Source: Arcticibacter eurypsychrophilus (GTDB lineage Bacteria; Bacteroidota; Bacteroidia; Sphingobacteriales; Sphingobacteriaceae). From it: a stretch of 64,000 nt of DNA. The position numbers and the translations under genes were made by a program. Below the pieces are notes generated by a model. That model saw only the letters and a list, made by a program, of their open reading frames with translations, searched no databases and had not been told where the DNA came from. This document shows, in pieces, positions 25,997 through 35,623 of this stretch (positions are counted from its first letter, which is position 1; the number at the start of each line of letters is the position of its first letter). Location: NCBI RefSeq assembly GCF_001730525.1, contig NZ_MDFN01000016.1, forward strand, positions 1 to 64,000, written 5' to 3'.

Positions 25997-28048
25997 CTAC
26001 CAGATCTTTACTCTCTTATCAGGTGCCAACCATAGCGAATCCCCTTTTTTAATTTTGAAAGCCTCATAAAATTCAGGTACATCAGAGAAAGGGCCGTTTA
26101 CTCTCAGAAATGCCGGTGAATGCACATCCGTCATGATCTGATTAGCCAGGTTTTCATCTCTGGTGTGGTACAGCCAACCCAGCGAATAGCCTAGGAAAAA
26201 CCGCTGTGTAGGGCTCAGACCATTGATCTTTTTATTCTTTTTATACTGATCAGTTTTCTTAAAAGCATCTAATCCAAGCACTATTCCTCCCAAGTCTGCT
26301 ATATTTTCACCTAGCGTGATTTCTCCATTTACATGCAGACTGTCCAGTACTTTATAACTGCTGAACTGCTGCGAAAGCATCTTGGCCTTCTTCGTAAATT
26401 TCACTGAATCCTGGGCGGTCCACCATGATTTAAGATTTCCCTTCTCGTCATATTGTCTTCCCTGATCATCAAAGCCATGTGTTATTTCATGCCCAATGGT
26501 AGAAGCGGCTGCATACCCATATATCACAGCATCGTCTACATTTTCATCTTTTACCTTCGGAATCAGAAAGATAGCTGCAGGAAGAGTGATCTCGTTATTA
26601 GAGGGACTGTAATTCGCGTTGTAGGTCTGTGGTGCCATATTCCATTCCGTATGATCTACTGGTTTACCTATCTTTTTAATCTGGTGTTCATAATCCCAGA
26701 TATTGGCCCGCATTACATTGCCGGCGTAACTCTTGCGATCGATCGTTAATTTACTGTAGTCCTTCCACTTCTCTGGATAACCTACTTTAGATCGCATGCT
26801 GGATAACTTAGCTAAGGCCTTTTTCTTAGTTGCGGAACTCATCCAGTCTAACTTTTCTATATGCTCTTTGTAGGTATCGCGGATCGCTTCAACCAGGTCT
26901 TCATAACGCTTCCTGGTTTTCTCCGGGAAGTAGTCCTTCACAAAAAGCTGCCCTAATAGTTCGTCTAATAGGTCATTTTCAGTTGTCAACACACTCTTCC
27001 AGCGTGGCAATTGCTCGGGTACTCCCCTAAGCACAGTTTGATAAAATCGAAAATCTTCCTTTTCGGCAGCTTTATTCAGGTAGGGTGCAAAAGAAGAGAT
27101 TAGATGCCAACGCAGATAAGCTTTCCAATCTTCCAGAGGGTACTTTTTAAGGGCTGTGTTTATAGCCTTATAATATTCGGGCTGACCGATTATAACGGAG
27201 TCAGCATTTTTGATTTCGAGGTTGTCTAATACGATCGCCCAATCAAGACCCGGAGTTAGTTTATTTAGATTTACGGTTGCTATTTTGTTATAGTTTTTGT
27301 AAGGATCGCGTAGCGCTTCCAGCTTTCGGGAATTTGCCGCAAGATAGGCTTCTATGGCATACACTTTTGGGGCCGCAATACCGGCTTGCTGTATGTTCAT
27401 GCCTGAATGTTTAAGCATGGCGGGCAGGTGTTTCTCCTGATAGTCTTTGCGAATAGTTATGGTTCGTTTATCGGTATTAAAATAATAATCGCGTTCAGGT
27501 AATCCTAATCCGGTTTGATAGAACTGAAGAAGCATTTTTTCACTGTTCTTACCATCTTGTGCCACATACATTCCAAAGAGACTACTTGCGCCTATTTTAT
27601 TGAAATAAGCGGATGTGCTGATTACATCATTTATACTTTTGATCTGATCTATACGAGCAAATTGTTGCTTAAGCGGCTCCAGACCTTGCTTTTCGATATT
27701 GAGCGTATCCATCCCCGAGTAGTAAAAATCGCCAATTTTTTGCTGGTCGCTCCCTGCTGCTGCACTAGCATTCATGGCATCGGTACTGATCTTCTTGAGC
27801 TTGTCGCGAATCTCCTCCACGATCAAATTTACTATTCCCCAAGAAGAGTATGCTGCGGGTATCGGGTTATTTTTGATCCAGGTTCCATTGGCATATTTAA
27901 AAAAGTTTGCACCCGGACTGACGGTTGAATCTATATTCTTATAAACCTGATCATACTGCTCGTAGTTTTTAGTTTTATCCTTACAGGAAAGCATTGCGAG
28001 GAGAATAATAAAAAGTATAGGTAATTTTAGTTTGAGAGCCTTTATCAT
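25997..28048 (-). CDS. M13-family zinc metallopeptidase (PepO/neprilysin-like), lipoprotein
   Basis: A 683-residue endopeptidase. A lipoprotein signal ends LLAMLSCKDK (Cys about 22). The N-terminal M13 domain includes SPGANFFKYANGTWIKNNPI. The catalytic domain carries the zinc motif HEITH within GHEITHGFDDQG, with the third ligand Glu in GENIADLGG. YNANYSPSNNEITLPAAI is the family's substrate-side segment, and VRVNGPFSDVPEF with a C-terminal W complete the pattern. It cleaves oligopeptides in the periplasm or at the cell surface. The length is normal. It is divergent from the large sensor gene. Confidence 0.95.
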   Translation of the reverse strand: MIKALKLKLPILFIILLAMLSCKDKTKNYEQYDQVYKNIDSTVSPGANFFKYANGTWIKNNPIPAAYSSWGIVNLIVEEIRDKLKKISTDAMNASAAAGSDQQKIGDFYYSGMDTLNIEKQGLEPLKQQFARIDQIKSINDVISTSAYFNKIGASSLFGMYVAQDGKNSEKMLLQFYQTGLGLPERDYYFNTDKRTITIRKDYQEKHLPAMLKHSGMNIQQAGIAAPKVYAIEAYLAANSRKLEALRDPYKNYNKIATVNLNKLTPGLDWAIVLDNLEIKNADSVIIGQPEYYKAINTALKKYPLEDWKAYLRWHLISSFAPYLNKAAEKEDFRFYQTVLRGVPEQLPRWKSVLTTENDLLDELLGQLFVKDYFPEKTRKRYEDLVEAIRDTYKEHIEKLDWMSSATKKKALAKLSSMRSKVGYPEKWKDYSKLTIDRKSYAGNVMRANIWDYEHQIKKIGKPVDHTEWNMAPQTYNANYSPSNNEITLPAAIFLIPKVKDENVDDAVIYGYAAASTIGHEITHGFDDQGRQYDEKGNLKSWWTAQDSVKFTKKAKMLSQQFSSYKVLDSLHVNGEITLGENIADLGGIVLGLDAFKKTDQYKKNKKINGLSPTQRFFLGYSLGWLYHTRDENLANQIMTDVHSPAFLRVNGPFSDVPEFYEAFKIKKGDSLWLAPDKRVKIW

Positions 28049-28221
28049 CGTTTTAAATAGATAGTGTAATATTATGATTTCATTCTGATTATATCAAGAA
28101 AATCTATACATTTTCCAAGCTCATTCAGATAACAACAACCTACATATGTTTGGTAATGAATCCTTATTTACCTATCTATGCCGTTAAATAGGTAATTAGT
28201 GTTATCTTCATCACTATTCGC

Positions 28222-31200
28222 ATGAATATGACATTGAGTGATATTGAAATAATTTACAACTGCCAGCCAACGCCAAGTATAATAATAAATACAGATTCTC
28301 CATATTTTACTATTGCATTAGCTAATAAGTCTTTTTTGGAAACATTGCATTTGGAAAGGCAGGATATAGTAGGAAGAGGTCTTTTCGAAGCCTTTCCGAA
28401 AATTTCTACACGTACAAATTCAGGAACAAAAGATATCCTGGAAGCAGTAGAATATGTACTGCAATTTAAAAAAGCACACCAAATTAAAAAACACCAGTAT
28501 AACTTACCGGTCATGGGATCTGACCAACTGGAGGTTCATTATTGGAAAATAGATACTTATCCTTTATTAAATAATGCTGGAGAAATCCTTTATATTATTC
28601 AAAATTCTACTGATATTACATCCTTTTATTTAGAGGTTGAAGAGAAATTAAAAGCCAAACTCGCGTCTCAGTTGTCAAATGACATAGAACGGCTTGAAAA
28701 GAAAGTGCTTCAATTGAACTCAAAACAAAATGTTTCGAGCACTGAGGTCTTATCTTTATACATCCGCGGTATTGAAGCTCTTTACCCAGAAATGCAGTGC
28801 TCCATTTTGCAGATTAAAAATGATCGGGTATACAATTGGGCATCGCCGTCATTACCTAATCCTTATATTCAAGCAATTGAGGGTTTGGAAATTGGAAACA
28901 ATGTTGGCTCCTGCGGTACTTCGGCTTATACAAAAAAACAGGTGATCGTAAGTGATATTGCTAATGATCCGATTTGGACAAAATTGCGGCACATCGCTTT
29001 AGAATTTGGACTTAAAGCCTGCTGGTCACACCCAATCATCTCATCTGAGGGTGAGGTAATGGCTACTTTTGCCATGTATTACCGGAAAGTTAAAACGCCT
29101 GATGTACATGAATTAAATATAATTGAGCGGGCAACCTCTATACTTAAGGTGATCCTTGAAAATAAGCAGTATGCCAGAGCATTAAAAGAAACTACTCTTT
29201 TAATGAGTCAAGGTGAGGAACTGGCGCAATTTGGCAACTGGTCCTATGATTTCAAGAGTAATGTGTTCAGATACTCGGATGCCTTATATGCGATATGCGG
29301 TTTAAAAAAAGATAAGGTTAAACTAAACTTTAACAGTTATCTGGACATCGTGCATCCTGATGATAAAGAACGTGTTAATGCAGCCATTGAGTTACTGTTA
29401 ACAACAAAACTCAACATAGAATTAGATGAACGGATCATTCGTCCTGATGGAGAGGTGAGACATTTGAAGTCATGGAAATCAATTCAATGTGATGAGTATG
29501 GAACAATGATAAAATTGTTTGGCGCCTCTCTGGATATCACAGATAGTAAAAAAATACAGGAGGAACTATTATCTAGTGAATTGCGGTTAAGAAGTTTGAT
29601 CGATACACAAACTAATTATGTGGTCCGACTCACTTTAAATGGCCAATATACTTACTATAATAATAAATATAAAGAAGATTTTGGCTGGATGTACACGAGC
29701 GAAGACTTTTTAGGCGCTTACAGTAAGTCATCAGTGTCTCCAGATGACCTTGACCGGATTATGGAAACGTCAAAAGAATGCCTGAATCATCCAAATAAAG
29801 TCTTTCAGGTTGAAATAAATAAACCTGCAAAAAACGGTGGTGTTAAATCGTCGATTTGGCATTTAATAGCTTTAACCGATTCAAATGATGTACCGGTAGA
29901 ATTTCAATGTGTCGGGATAGATAACACGGATTTAAAGCAAGCAGAAAATGCTTTAAGGATAAATAATGAACGGCATACCTATGTAAATATGGCTACCAAT
30001 GATGCTATATATGACTGGGATCTGAAAAATAATCATATCCAATGGGGCGATGCTTTTTACAGGGTATTTGGTTATACCGTTTCGGATGATTTATATTGTA
30101 TAGGAAAATGGGCAGCTTTGGTGCATGATGACGATGAGGAAAGCACGAACAAAGCCTTAAATAAAGCTTTAAATGATCCAACTCAAACGAACATAAAATT
30201 GGACTATCGGTTCAAGAAAGCTGATGGGATTTTTGCATGTGTAGAAGAAAACGGTTATATTTTGAGAGACCTTAATGGTCAGCCTGTGAGGATGATCGGT
30301 ATAATGAGGGATGTCACAGAAAGCAAAAATGCTAAATCGGAGCTTGAAGCCGCAAGAAACAGATATAGGGATATTTTTCATTTAACTCCGCAACCTATGT
30401 TTGTTTATGAATTAGGCTCATTAATGATTCTTGATGTGAATAGTGCTTTTATTGAACATTATGGATATAGTCGTGAAGAACTTCTTTCTATGACGATCAG
30501 AGATCTACGTCCTCTTGAAGACGTTGAAACACTAAACAATATCTTACTTAATGAAGTAAAACCAGGCTTTTCTCATACCAGTTTATCGCGACATATGAAA
30601 AAATCTGGCGAGATTATTTATATACTTACAAAGGGAAATTCAATTACTTATGACGGAAAAGCGGCAAGAATAGTAATTGCAGTGGATAATACGGAGAAAC
30701 TGAAAGCAGAACAAGACTTGATTGTCAGCGAGCGCCGCTTTAAAACCTTGATTCAGGATGGTTCTGATTTAATTTCCATCCTGGATACTAATGGTAATTA
30801 CCTGTATATAAGTCCCAATGCCCAGCGTATAATGGATTTTGCATATACACTTACCGGCAAAAATGCTTTTGATTTTATTTATGAAGAAGACAAGTCGCTC
30901 GTAATGAAAGAATTTGCGATGTTAGGAAATCAAAAGCGAATTGAACTTTCTCCTTTTCGTTTTACAAACGGAGAGAAAGAAATCCGTTGGTTGCAAACCA
31001 TAGTTACGGATATGCGTGATGATTCGGCTATTCAGGGTATTGTGGTTAATGCCAGGGATGTTACTCAACGGATGCAACAGGAATTAATAGTTAAGGAACA
31101 CCTGGAACGCTATGATATTGTGTCAAAGGCAACCAGCGACACGGTTTGGGATGCAAATGTACTAACTGGTGAGGTGAGATGGAATCATGGTATTCACAAT

Positions 31201-31677
31201 ATTTTCGGATACAAAGAGGTTTCCGGACTTCAATGGTGGGAAGATCGTGTTCATCCGGAAGATTTACAGCGGATTAAAGATACTGTTAATCACAATAAAA
31301 AACATATGATCTCACGTTGGACAAATGAGTATCGTTTTCAATGTGCTGATGGAACGTATAAGTTTGTGCTGGACAGGGGGTTTCTAATGTTTAATAATGA
31401 AGGGCAGGCAATTAGAATGATTGGTGCTATGCAGGATATTACAGAACGAATCAATTATATTCAAACCATTGAGCAGAAAAATATACGCCTTAGGGAAATA
31501 GCATGGACGCAAGCTCATCTGGTAAGGGCTCCACTGGCACGGATTATGGGTCTGATGAATCTGATTAACGATCAGGATAGAGATAAAAATAATGATGATT
31601 TATTTAACTACCTCAACATTTCAGTTAATGAATTAGATAAAATTGTGCGGGACGTTATTGATAAAAGCCAGATTTAA
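28222..31677 (+). CDS. Multi-PAS/GAF signalling protein lacking a kinase ATPase domain
   Basis: A 1151-residue soluble protein with an N-terminal PAS (about 5-130), a GAF domain (about 165-315) and six further PAS units to about 1075. Several show the W-x-x-x-V-HPDD/PED motif (DIVHPDDKERV, RVHPEDLQRI) and DITE/DVTE ends. The last ~65 residues are a helical DHp-like segment with the His in IAWTQAHLVRAPLARIMG. The protein stops after DVIDKSQI, without an HATPase_c domain. No truncating mutation is evident: the stop is clean and the next gene lies 10 bases beyond, convergent. It may be phosphorylated by another kinase or act as a scaffold. The architecture is seen in the sequence; the function is inferred. 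Confidence 0.88.
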   Translation: MNMTLSDIEIIYNCQPTPSIIINTDSPYFTIALANKSFLETLHLERQDIVGRGLFEAFPKISTRTNSGTKDILEAVEYVLQFKKAHQIKKHQYNLPVMGSDQLEVHYWKIDTYPLLNNAGEILYIIQNSTDITSFYLEVEEKLKAKLASQLSNDIERLEKKVLQLNSKQNVSSTEVLSLYIRGIEALYPEMQCSILQIKNDRVYNWASPSLPNPYIQAIEGLEIGNNVGSCGTSAYTKKQVIVSDIANDPIWTKLRHIALEFGLKACWSHPIISSEGEVMATFAMYYRKVKTPDVHELNIIERATSILKVILENKQYARALKETTLLMSQGEELAQFGNWSYDFKSNVFRYSDALYAICGLKKDKVKLNFNSYLDIVHPDDKERVNAAIELLLTTKLNIELDERIIRPDGEVRHLKSWKSIQCDEYGTMIKLFGASLDITDSKKIQEELLSSELRLRSLIDTQTNYVVRLTLNGQYTYYNNKYKEDFGWMYTSEDFLGAYSKSSVSPDDLDRIMETSKECLNHPNKVFQVEINKPAKNGGVKSSIWHLIALTDSNDVPVEFQCVGIDNTDLKQAENALRINNERHTYVNMATNDAIYDWDLKNNHIQWGDAFYRVFGYTVSDDLYCIGKWAALVHDDDEESTNKALNKALNDPTQTNIKLDYRFKKADGIFACVEENGYILRDLNGQPVRMIGIMRDVTESKNAKSELEAARNRYRDIFHLTPQPMFVYELGSLMILDVNSAFIEHYGYSREELLSMTIRDLRPLEDVETLNNILLNEVKPGFSHTSLSRHMKKSGEIIYILTKGNSITYDGKAARIVIAVDNTEKLKAEQDLIVSERRFKTLIQDGSDLISILDTNGNYLYISPNAQRIMDFAYTLTGKNAFDFIYEEDKSLVMKEFAMLGNQKRIELSPFRFTNGEKEIRWLQTIVTDMRDDSAIQGIVVNARDVTQRMQQELIVKEHLERYDIVSKATSDTVWDANVLTGEVRWNHGIHNIFGYKEVSGLQWWEDRVHPEDLQRIKDTVNHNKKHMISRWTNEYRFQCADGTYKFVLDRGFLMFNNEGQAIRMIGAMQDITERINYIQTIEQKNIRLREIAWTQAHLVRAPLARIMGLMNLINDQDRDKNNDDLFNYLNISVNELDKIVRDVIDKSQI

Positions 31678-31686
31678 TTTTACCTT

Positions 31687-34600
31687 TTATAAGGGCACCG
31701 TGCGAAATGTACCATTACCGCGGTGTATAGTCACGCTTTTCATGGTGCTGTCTACATTTATAAATCGCGCAGATTGAGATAAAAATGAGGAGCCATAATA
31801 AAACTCTTGTTTAGTACTGCTTCCATTTTTATATTTTATTACCGCAATCTGGTCTGATGGTTCAGCTTTAATACTTTTCACACTTCGTTTGAGTTCAAAA
31901 ATCTTTAGTATGTCTTTATTCTGACTGGCTGCAAGCATGTAGTTTCCGCTGCTGTTATGGAGTTTAACTAATGCTTTACCATCTCCTGGAATATAGATCC
32001 CACTTTGCATAATGGATAAGGGTTTAAAATTTCCTTTTCCGTCACCTTTGAGAAATAATCCGTTTAAGGCATCGTAACGACCTACGGAAACGTCAGTACC
32101 GTAATCATTTCCATTAATCACAACATCCAGATTTCCATCGCCATCATAATCATCCACTACCATACCGTTAAGCGCAGAGAGCTGTGCCTGTATAGGTAAA
32201 GGGATGACCGTAAATTTGCCATTGCCCTCATTTCTTAAATAAGAAGATTGCAGGTTATTTGCTTTAAACCGCAGTGCTCCGTCTCGTTGTTCGGGTGTTA
32301 ACAAATCGTCCATTGTGGCTAGTGCGTAGGATTTGAAATTGGTAAAGCGTTTACGCAAACTGATTAATTGCTTTACTGCATCTTCCCGGACGTTGGCAGG
32401 ATATTCATGCTTCTGGCCATCCGGACCCGGTAAAAAAAGAGAAGGGAAAGCATCAAGCCTGCCTCTCTTATCAAAATCTTTTGCGGTAATGTAAACTGGG
32501 TACTCTTGGCTTGCCTGAAATAGTGTATTCAAGCCAGCGTTGCCTACTATGTAATCCATTCTTCCGGTATGTCTGAAATCTCCTGCTACAATGGTATTCC
32601 ACCAGCCTGGTTGATCTTTTGTGCCTGTTGTGGCGGTGGTATTGACAAACTTTCCTTTGTTATTCTTTAAAAACGTAACGGGCATCCATTCCCCGGCAAG
32701 GATAAGATCGGGCCAACCGTCGTTATCATAGTCTGAAAATAAAGCATCACATACCAAGCCTATATTTAGCAATGCTGGTGCTACTTCTTGGGTAACATCG
32801 GTAAATTTGGGCTTCCCTGCTTGACTATCGTTCCTTAATAACAGGCTGGATACTGGTTTGGGATATCCCCAGGGTTCTACTCTTCCTGAAACAAACAAAT
32901 CAAGTTTACCATCCCTATTGTAATCCATGGCCCTGACGCATAACTTGCTGCCAAAATTTGGTGGCAAGGCATCTTTGGTTAGGGTAAATTTACCTTTTCC
33001 ATTGTTTAAATAGAGCCTATCCTGGTAAGCCGGACTGCCAGGTTCGCTTTCATAACCACCGCTGGCAACATATAAATCTTGCTTACCATCGCCATTTGCA
33101 TCAAAGAGCAACAATCCAGCATCTTTATACTTTTCCTGATCTGAGGGTTGACCTGGTAATAGATCCTGCTGTTTAAATTTACCGTTTGGCTGTTGTAGTA
33201 ATACTTGCGCATGATGTTGTGCATTACCACCAGTAACGATATCATCCAATCCGTTATTATCAACATCGCCTACGGCCAATGCGGGACTATAAGCTGAAAA
33301 TTTATGAGGTAAAAGTTTTTGAATATTAAAGTCCGCAAAATCTTCTTCCTGATGTTTGTAGGTGATCCCGGACAAATGGGTTACTTCTTTAAATAGGGTA
33401 ACGGGAGCTTTAACAGGAGTCGACCAACTATCAGGAAGCTTGGCATTGCTGATGTTTACCTGTAATAACTGATTGGATTTTATATTTTTTAGCACCTGTT
33501 TTTTACCATTATACCAACGGATTACAACAGAGTCTAGCTGTGTTACTTTACCTAATCCAAAGTGTGCTGTATTTTGTATGGAGGACAAGTATCCACGGTA
33601 AGGGTTGTTTTCGTAAACCTGATGTTTGCCTTTATTGTAATATATATCTGCCCAGGCTCCTATGCCATTCCTGTTTTGTGTGTCGCCATTGAATTTAATT
33701 TGCAGATATTTTGCCTGATCTTCGGTGTTCTTGTAAACAAAAGCTTTATCATCGATATTATTGACTACCAGATCCAATGTCCCATTGTTATCAAGATCGA
33801 CATAAACGGCACCATTTGAAAAGGAGGGCTCAGTTAGTCCCCATTCTTTAGTTGCATTTTTAAATTTCAGATCGCCAGTGTTCAAATACCCGTAATTAGA
33901 AATTTTTACTGTTGGCAGTTGCTCCATGAGTGTTTGTTTGGAAGCAGATGAATAGGCGTTATTTCTGAATGTTATAAAGTCATGATCGGTTACATCTTTT
34001 GGAAATCCATTAGTCACAATGACATCCCTATACCCATCATTGTTAAAATCGGCAAGCAAGGGTGTCCAGCTCCAATCTGTTTGTGCAACTCCACTCAGGT
34101 AACTGATTTCACTAAAAATGGGACTTCCAACAGAATCGTTTCCCCCTACACGAGGTCCCTGATTGAGTTGCAGGGTATTGCGCACGTATTGATACTGATA
34201 ACCATAGTGATCCATCAATTGGAAACTTTGGTAACTATTAGGCATCATCATCATTTTCTTACGATAGTTATCTTCCGGATTCATATCCAGTTCATAGATA
34301 TCAGCAAGTCCATCGTTATTTAAATCTGCGATATCATTTCCCATGGCATTAAATGAGGTATGCTTGAAATACTCTCTGGAGTGATCGCTGAATGTACCGT
34401 CCTGATTATTGATATACAGGATATTAGAAGACAAGAAATCATTAGTGACATAAATATCTTTCCAGCCGTCACGGTTTAGATCAACTATACTGGCCGCATG
34501 GCCATATCCTTCAATCAGTATACCCGCCTTTGCTGATACGTTTTGAAATACAGGATGTTTTAATTCAGGGTCCCATGAATTCTTATACAACCTGCCGGTA

Positions 34601-35250
34601 CTGGGACTCGTGCCGTTCTTATTTATAGGTCTGTAATTATTAGCATAATAGGAAGCATCAGGCTCATTTACGGTAAGATACATATCCAGAGTACCATCAT
34701 TATTATAATCAAAAAAACTGGCCATGGTAGAGTGCGCATGAATATCTAAACCATATTCTTTGGCTAGCTCTTTAAAATGAGGGATCCCATTTTTATCTTT
34801 ACCGGTATTGATGTATAACAGGTTTTGACGTTTTAAGGAGTCGTTTAACAATGAATTACAGACGTACAGGTCCATTAAACCATCGTTATTGATATCAATA
34901 ACAGCCACTCCTCTTCCCCAGCGACCTTTTCCTTCTACTCCTGCCTCATTTGTGATATCCTGAAACTTAAAATCACCTTTGTTCAGATACAGTTTATTGG
35001 CAACCATATTCCCTGTAAAATAGAGATCAGGCAAACCATCATTATTAAAATCTCCTACTCCTACACCTCCCCCATTATATACATAAGCATTATCCAAGGG
35101 GTTAATTGAATCGTTCTCCGTAATCAGGTTATTGAACTCTATTCCTGAATGGGAAGATGGAATTTGCTCAAATAAAGTGGGCTGCTGTTTGGAACAGGCA
35201 GCTACGCAAAACCATAATACAAGAGATAAAGCAGGGTAAAATTGTTTCAT
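31687..35250 (-). CDS. FG-GAP/VCBS-repeat lipoprotein with ASPIC/UnbV domain
   Basis: A 1187-residue secreted lipoprotein (lipobox CVAAC, Cys about 19). It carries many FG-GAP/VCBS repeats with Ca-binding-like DxNxDGxxD loops (GDFNNDGLPDLYFTG, DINNDGLMDLYVCN, DYNRDGKLDLFVSG), folding into a beta-propeller. The ASPIC/UnbV domain lies near 510-610 (AHFGLGKVTQLDSVVIRWYNG). Proteins of this kind are frequent beside SusC/SusD pairs in Bacteroidota and are exported to the cell surface; a binding role for polysaccharide or protein is plausible. It is transcribed in the same direction as susC/susD but lies 373 bases downstream of susD, behind a terminator-like hairpin. Confidence 0.93.
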   Translation of the reverse strand: MKQFYPALSLVLWFCVAACSKQQPTLFEQIPSSHSGIEFNNLITENDSINPLDNAYVYNGGGVGVGDFNNDGLPDLYFTGNMVANKLYLNKGDFKFQDITNEAGVEGKGRWGRGVAVIDINNDGLMDLYVCNSLLNDSLKRQNLLYINTGKDKNGIPHFKELAKEYGLDIHAHSTMASFFDYNNDGTLDMYLTVNEPDASYYANNYRPINKNGTSPSTGRLYKNSWDPELKHPVFQNVSAKAGILIEGYGHAASIVDLNRDGWKDIYVTNDFLSSNILYINNQDGTFSDHSREYFKHTSFNAMGNDIADLNNDGLADIYELDMNPEDNYRKKMMMMPNSYQSFQLMDHYGYQYQYVRNTLQLNQGPRVGGNDSVGSPIFSEISYLSGVAQTDWSWTPLLADFNNDGYRDVIVTNGFPKDVTDHDFITFRNNAYSSASKQTLMEQLPTVKISNYGYLNTGDLKFKNATKEWGLTEPSFSNGAVYVDLDNNGTLDLVVNNIDDKAFVYKNTEDQAKYLQIKFNGDTQNRNGIGAWADIYYNKGKHQVYENNPYRGYLSSIQNTAHFGLGKVTQLDSVVIRWYNGKKQVLKNIKSNQLLQVNISNAKLPDSWSTPVKAPVTLFKEVTHLSGITYKHQEEDFADFNIQKLLPHKFSAYSPALAVGDVDNNGLDDIVTGGNAQHHAQVLLQQPNGKFKQQDLLPGQPSDQEKYKDAGLLLFDANGDGKQDLYVASGGYESEPGSPAYQDRLYLNNGKGKFTLTKDALPPNFGSKLCVRAMDYNRDGKLDLFVSGRVEPWGYPKPVSSLLLRNDSQAGKPKFTDVTQEVAPALLNIGLVCDALFSDYDNDGWPDLILAGEWMPVTFLKNNKGKFVNTTATTGTKDQPGWWNTIVAGDFRHTGRMDYIVGNAGLNTLFQASQEYPVYITAKDFDKRGRLDAFPSLFLPGPDGQKHEYPANVREDAVKQLISLRKRFTNFKSYALATMDDLLTPEQRDGALRFKANNLQSSYLRNEGNGKFTVIPLPIQAQLSALNGMVVDDYDGDGNLDVVINGNDYGTDVSVGRYDALNGLFLKGDGKGNFKPLSIMQSGIYIPGDGKALVKLHNSSGNYMLAASQNKDILKIFELKRSVKSIKAEPSDQIAVIKYKNGSSTKQEFYYGSSFLSQSARFINVDSTMKSVTIHRGNGTFRTVPL

Positions 35251-35623
35251 GTAAAAAGGTAATTAGATCAGGATCATATTAAAAATACTAGAGATGCAAA
35301 AATAAATATACTTAATGTTAAAAAAGGCAAAGGTAATTAACCAAGAAAATAACATAAAACAATAGCCGGGATAGTGAATTTTGAATCACACTATCCCGGC
35401 TTTTGGTTCAATCAGCTTATAACTGTTACTAATATGATTGCTTAAAGCCTTTCAAATTCTCTACACTTAAATAGACAAAAGCCTGTTGTGTACTGTAAAT
35501 ATATAAAACTTAAAACAGATTGCCTTCTATAAAAGCTATAGCTTGAAACTAATTACTTTCGTCAATATATATATGTTAAAGCTGACTACTATCGCTAAAT
35601 AAAGATAGCTCAAAGTTTATTAT
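35251..35623. other. 373-bp intergenic region between susD and the ASPIC lipoprotein gene
   Basis: Non-coding AT-rich DNA holding the hairpin at 35364-35401, which probably ends the susCD transcript, and the presumed promoter of the ASPIC gene. I found no small ORF or RNA motif worth naming. Confidence 0.55.
35364..35401 (-). terminator. Hairpin terminator downstream of susD
   Basis: A 13-bp perfect stem (AGCCGGGATAGTG pairing 35364-35376 with 35389-35401) encloses a 12-base loop. It is flanked by T-rich sequence on the plus side and ATTGTTTTA on the minus side. It could limit read-through from susCD into the ASPIC gene. Confidence 0.65.

Noticed and set aside
33982-34323. 113-codon plus-strand frame inside the ASPIC lipoprotein gene
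   Set aside because: It is antisense to a long, well-supported gene rich in repeats and has no start context or homologous look.
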